Source: Korobacter sp963758505
GTDB taxonomy: Bacteria > Acidobacteriota > Terriglobia > Terriglobales > Acidobacteriaceae
Direction of reading: 5' to 3'
Assembly: GCA_963758505.1 (NCBI GenBank)
Contig: CAVWVJ010000003.1
Location: forward strand, 1,736,001-1,800,000
Length of the DNA stretch: 64,000 bases
Part shown: positions 61,054 to 64,000 of the stretch, piece after piece
How the letters are laid out: the number at the start of each line of letters is the position of its first letter
How positions within the stretch are numbered: position 1 is the stretch's first letter
Made by a program: the position numbers and the translations under genes
The notes under the pieces: generated by a model
Told to the model about the DNA's origin: nothing
The model's input: only the letters and a program-made list of their open reading frames with translations
Databases searched by the model: none

Positions 61054-61728
61054 TTACCCCTTCGGAGCTGCCGTGCCGTTGCTCGATCCGGAATCAGCCG
61101 GAGGGGGCGTGCCCGGGGCGGGCGTAGCCGGTTTTGCCGGTTTCTTCTTCTTCACGGTCTTCTTTTCCGGCTCGCTGTCGTCGATGACAATCTTTTTCGG
61201 AGGGGGAGCGGCCGCCGTCTGCGCAGCCCGCGCCTGCGAACGATATTGGGTCAATTCCGCCTGTGCCGAGGACGAGAGCGTATCCAGCCGGTCGGCCATG
61301 GCGCGACGGGCATTCTCGAGACCCTGCAGGTCGCGCGTGAGTGTGTCGTAGTCTTCGCGACTGCCGAAGGCCCCGGCGGTTTCCGTAAAGCGCACAAAAT
61401 ACTCGTAAAGTACGTTCAAATTGCGATAAAGCCTGAAATTTGCGTTCAAATCCTGCGGTGAATTGCGTACCTTTGCGATCAATTCCGGCAATGCGGAGCT
61501 CATGTTCCGCTCGATCGAGTCGCTGTCGCTCTGCGCATTCTTCTTGGTTCCCCCATCCGTCTTCCATTTTTCAATCCGCAGGTGGGAGATATCGGAAACC
61601 CCGTTGCGAGCGGTTTGCTCCATCGAGTCCAGCGTCTGCGTCGGGTCCGGAGCAGATTGCGCTCCAGCACACAACGTAACGACGCACACTATGCAAAGAA
61701 GGGCGATTCGGCGCTGATTCGGGGACAT
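61054..61728 (-). CDS. Secreted coiled-coil protein, unknown
   Basis: 224 residues from ATG 61728 with GGAG five bases before it. A signal peptide (RIALLCIVCVVTLCAGAQ) is followed by helices that look like a coiled coil (about 60-150: DSIERNMSSALPELIAKVRNS, LYRNLNVLYEYFVRFTETAG, DLQGLENARRAMADRLDTL). The C-terminus is a disordered Lys/Pro-rich stretch (KKTVKKKKPAKPATPAPG) that could contact the cell wall or nucleic acid. No family recognised. It is divergent from the phosphoesterase lipoprotein and shares the palindromic operator region between them. Confidence 0.65.
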   Translation of the reverse strand: MSPNQRRIALLCIVCVVTLCAGAQSAPDPTQTLDSMEQTARNGVSDISHLRIEKWKTDGGTKKNAQSDSDSIERNMSSALPELIAKVRNSPQDLNANFRLYRNLNVLYEYFVRFTETAGAFGSREDYDTLTRDLQGLENARRAMADRLDTLSSSAQAELTQYRSQARAAQTAAAPPPKKIVIDDSEPEKKTVKKKKPAKPATPAPGTPPPADSGSSNGTAAPKG

Positions 61729-62089
61729 TCTGGCTCCGTACTTGAATATTTCGACAGAAAACACGTGAAAGGGTCAACCGTAGCAGACCCTGCACTGGGC
61801 TATTCCGATAAAACTCGTTACACACAGGTTACCGCTAACAGAAGAACCTGGAAAGCGATCCCGGGTTTGCGAGTACAATGAGCGCTCACATTGAGCATCC
61901 CGGTACTCACAGTGAGTGATTTTCACCCGCCGTCACCGCGGTTAAAGACAGCACGCTGCCGGGCTAAACGGTTGAGAGAGGAACCTTTTAGCGATTTTCA
62001 ACCCCACATTGTCTAGCTTGGCAACGTGGTTGCCCCAAGTCTTTTGCTGCTCCCCTGAGCTGCAAACCTTACCCCTGGAATCGTTAAGA
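61729..62089. other. Divergent intergenic region with palindromic operators
   Basis: It separates the coiled-coil protein (reading left) from the phosphoesterase (reading right). Besides the CTCAC palindromes listed separately, it contains an inverted GGTTGA/TCAACC pair near 61970-62005. No open frame with a good start is seen. Confidence 0.4.
61879..61916. promoter_or_regulatory. Pair of palindromic operator-like sites
   Basis: CTCACATTGAG (61885-61895) and the perfect palindrome CTCACAGTGAG (61906-61916) have centres 21 bp apart, two helix turns. The palindrome TGAGCGCTCA (61879-61888) overlaps the first. This is the usual layout for a dimeric repressor or activator binding cooperatively. 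Confidence 0.45.
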
Positions 62090-63268
62090 ATGAAGCATTT
62101 CCGCACGTCGTTTTTGAGTTTGATAGCACTTTTGCTGATTTCGGCCGGATGCAGAGGTCCCATGACGGCCGCCACTTCGCAAGGGCCGGGAACCGGCGGG
62201 ACCGCGCAATCGCCGGTCACCCATCTCATCATCTTCATCTTGCAGAACCACTCTTTCGATTCTCTGTTTGCTACCTACCCGGGAGTGGCGGATCCTCTGG
62301 CACCGACTTCGGCGGGATACACCCAGCCGGGAGCGACGGGTGGCACCATTACGCCTTACCTTCTGACCGATCCGGGACCACCGGATATGCCCCACGGTTA
62401 CAACTTTTACCTGGGCAGCATTGACGGCGGAAAGATGGATGCCTTTGCCGTTACGGAAGGCACCAACAATTCCATGGGGCATTACGACAACACGATCCCT
62501 GGAGTGGATACATTCTGGAAGTACGCTGGCCAGTTTTCACTTGCGGACAATTTCTTCATGCCGACGATTGGCACGGAGCCAAACCTTGCCGTGCTGATGG
62601 TGTCCGCCAGCGATACGGGAAACAAGTACGGTATCCAGCCCATCTACGGACCCTGCAACAAGCAAGATCCAGCGGCAGTCCCTCTGACGGCTCCGAACAT
62701 CGGAGATCAAATGAATACCGCCGGAGTGACCTGGGGATGGTTCCAAGAGGAATACGGGGTTTGCGGTCAATACGTCGACACCGAAAATCCGTTCCAGTAC
62801 TTCACCAGCACCCAGAACAGCAACAACCTGCAAGACATCACGAATTTCTACGCACAGCTCGATAACGGCACCTTGCCGTCGGTCTCGTTCGTAAATCCCG
62901 GCGGTGGTCATAACTGTCACCCGGGCAACGATTCGGTATCTGTCTGCGGTGCTTATTTTGACAAGATCATGCAGGAGATTGAGGCTTCTCCGGCATGGCC
63001 CAGCACGGCCGTGATCGTCTATTGGGATGAGGGTGGCGGATTCTACGACCACGTTCCTCCGCCGACAGTCGGTGGAAATTCGGATGGCGTGCGCATTCCC
63101 ATGATGGTCATCTCGCCCTACGCGAAGACGGGATATATCTCGCACGTGCAGATGGACAACATTTCCATCCTCCGGTTCATTCAGTGGAACTGGGGCCTGC
63201 CCAATCTGAATGCGCGCAACGCTGCTCCCGGCGCCAACATCGAGCTGCGCGACATGTTCACCTTCTGA
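62090..63268 (+). CDS. Phospholipase C / acid phosphatase-type lipoprotein (phosphoesterase family)
   Basis: About 392 residues from ATG 62090. The signal peptide ends in a lipobox (LLLISAGC), so the protein is anchored to a membrane by lipid. The phosphoesterase family (PF04185-type) is recognised by LQNHSFDSLFATYPG near the start, SYVNPGGGHN-like text (FVNPGGGHNCHPG) and the strong C-terminal motif YWDEGGGFYDHVPPP. Members are phospholipases C or acid phosphatases acting outside the cytoplasm. It is shorter than Pseudomonas PlcH because the C-terminal beta domains are absent. Divergent from the coiled-coil protein gene. Confidence 0.87.
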   Translation: MKHFRTSFLSLIALLLISAGCRGPMTAATSQGPGTGGTAQSPVTHLIIFILQNHSFDSLFATYPGVADPLAPTSAGYTQPGATGGTITPYLLTDPGPPDMPHGYNFYLGSIDGGKMDAFAVTEGTNNSMGHYDNTIPGVDTFWKYAGQFSLADNFFMPTIGTEPNLAVLMVSASDTGNKYGIQPIYGPCNKQDPAAVPLTAPNIGDQMNTAGVTWGWFQEEYGVCGQYVDTENPFQYFTSTQNSNNLQDITNFYAQLDNGTLPSVSFVNPGGGHNCHPGNDSVSVCGAYFDKIMQEIEASPAWPSTAVIVYWDEGGGFYDHVPPPTVGGNSDGVRIPMMVISPYAKTGYISHVQMDNISILRFIQWNWGLPNLNARNAAPGANIELRDMFTF

Positions 63269-63499
63269 CGATCCTGCTTGATTCTCTCCAGAAACGGCGC
63301 TTCCCGGCGCCGTTTTCTTTTGGCGCTAGAGCGAAGGGAAATGGGAGTTGGATGTTGGCAACATCGCTCGCATCTTGCAACTGGGGCACGGTGGCGCGGA
63401 GTTCGCGGCGCTCCGACCGACCGCGGCTGGTTTGACTCAGGAGCAGCGGTGAGCGAAAATACGTGAATCGCGTTGTTGACGTGATTCCTACCTTCAAGT

Positions 63500-63575
63500 G
63501 GGCCTGTGGCGCAGCTGGGAGCGCGCTTCCATGGCATGGAAGAGGTCGTCGGTTCGATCCCGACCAGGTCCACCA
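63500..63575 (+). tRNA. tRNA-Ala (anticodon GGC)
   Basis: A 76-base cloverleaf with encoded CCA. The acceptor stem GGGCCTG pairs with CAGGTCC (one G-T). The D stem GCGC/GCGC encloses AGCTGGGA. The anticodon stem CTTCC/GGAAG holds the loop ATGGCAT, anticodon GGC. The T stem GTCGG/CCGAC holds TTCGATC. All arms pair correctly. No integrase is next to it. Confidence 0.95.
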
Positions 63576-63720
63576 AATTTAAACTCCATACAATTCAACA
63601 GCTTACGATTTGACGTTCTCGCCGTTTACAAGGTTGGCCGTGTAGATGCTCGTCAGGAGCATTTCCCATGCGCGGGAAGGGACGAGGGCCTCTACCTCTA
63701 TTCGCGCCCGATGTCGACAT

Positions 63721-64000
63721 TTACTCTTGGGCCGCGTGACGACCCTCGAACCATCGGCCTACAAGAATGTCTGTCGAAGAATACACAACCACGGACGCAA
63801 GCACCGATAAGCCCACCAAGTGGGCAAGACGGTTCATTCCCGCTTGAAGGATCAGCAGTCCGTACACAACCGACGCGAATCCCTTGGGACCGAACCATCC
63901 TGCGAGAAGGATCTCCCTCCAGTTGAGCTCAGAACCAAGCATCGAGATAGCGATGGCCACGGGTCGTACGATGAAGGTCGCTATCAAAATGAAGAGAAAG
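63721..64000 (-). CDS. Cation/proton antiporter (CPA1/NhaP-like), C-terminal part, 5' end outside the window
   Basis: About 92 codons are visible and the frame stays open to the end of the window. The residues include two to three membrane spans (LFILIATFIVRPVAIAIS, GFASVVYGLLIL, HLVGLSVLASVVVYSSTDILVG). The motif WFGPKGFASVVYGLL is the typical GPRG-ASVVLGL block in the last part of sodium or potassium/proton antiporters. The protein ends shortly after the last span without a long cytosolic tail. The rest of the gene is needed to name the exchanged cation. Confidence 0.75.
   Translation of the reverse strand, partial: FLFILIATFIVRPVAIAISMLGSELNWREILLAGWFGPKGFASVVYGLLILQAGMNRLAHLVGLSVLASVVVYSSTDILVGRWFEGRHAAQE

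Noticed and set aside
63500..64000. Genomic island inserted at the tRNA-Ala gene
   Set aside because: No integrase, no repeated tRNA 3' end and no change in composition within the visible 425 bases after the tRNA.

Overview
The window looks like a piece of chromosome from an Acidobacteriota, most likely class Terriglobia (Koribacter/Terriglobus-like). This is inferred from the moderately high GC, the OmpL-like beta-barrel porin, the many secreted proteins with short signal peptides ending in AQ, a glucan synthase/ABC pair, an ImuA-ImuB-DnaE2 mutasome, and short intergenic repeats of the 'TCATCCTGAGCGAAG' type. No phage, transposon, plasmid, CRISPR or rRNA gene is visible. There is one tRNA (tRNA-Ala, anticodon GGC). 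Both ends cut genes: a cytochrome c-like C-terminus on the left and a CPA1-type cation/proton antiporter on the right.

Layout. 1-8 kb (+): a secreted OB-like protein, a glycogen-debranching-type glucosidase, a porin, a three-gene operon ending in a receiver-less OmpR-type winged-helix protein, and a GH13 enzyme. The porin and the small operon share a promoter layout with three TTTA half-sites at exactly 11-bp steps and the same distance to the -10. 8-10.3 kb (-): two cytosolic HtrA/trypsin-like proteases and a NarL-type regulator with a degenerate receiver; a hairpin hides the first ribosome binding site. 10.3-16.7 kb (-): an ABC exporter and a 1506-residue cyclic-beta-1,2-glucan-synthase-like protein that lacks the GH94 part. 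17-19 kb (-): a secreted metallophosphoesterase. 19.3-25.1 kb (-): a tight seven-gene polyamine module (speD, two DUF4178 zinc-ribbon proteins, a 60-residue membrane protein, DUF350, a membrane-embedded spermidine synthase, a Tat-type FAD oxidoreductase). This is the strongest candidate here for an under-described system. 25-31 kb (-): dnaE2, imuB, imuA; an SRAP DNA-protein-crosslink protein lies just beyond.

31-45 kb is mostly housekeeping: aldo/keto reductase, beta-CASP nuclease, trpD with a MOSC protein, sucC-sucD, ndk, a 4-OT tautomerase, purA with an ABM protein and an ATP-grasp protein, mutM and a ROK sugar kinase. 44.8-57.8 kb (-) is a very long run of touching or overlapping genes: TPR protein, rnc, two lepB, asmA-like, a secreted protein, an M50 protease, trpS (with a likely 4Fe-4S motif), scpA, scpB, an rluB-type pseudouridine synthase with a 320-residue Arg/Gly-rich tail, and hisC. 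57.8-64 kb holds a secreted HExxH/TPR protein, an ECF sigma/anti-sigma pair, a coiled secreted protein, a phospholipase C-like lipoprotein divergent from it across a pair of palindromic operators, the tRNA and the antiporter fragment.

Functional themes are envelope and glucan homeostasis (porin, glucan synthase and exporter, AsmA, signal peptidases), stress and damage response (proteases, mutasome, SRAP, MutM, ECF sigma factor) and polyamine chemistry at the membrane. All functions are from reading motifs by eye; no database search was run.
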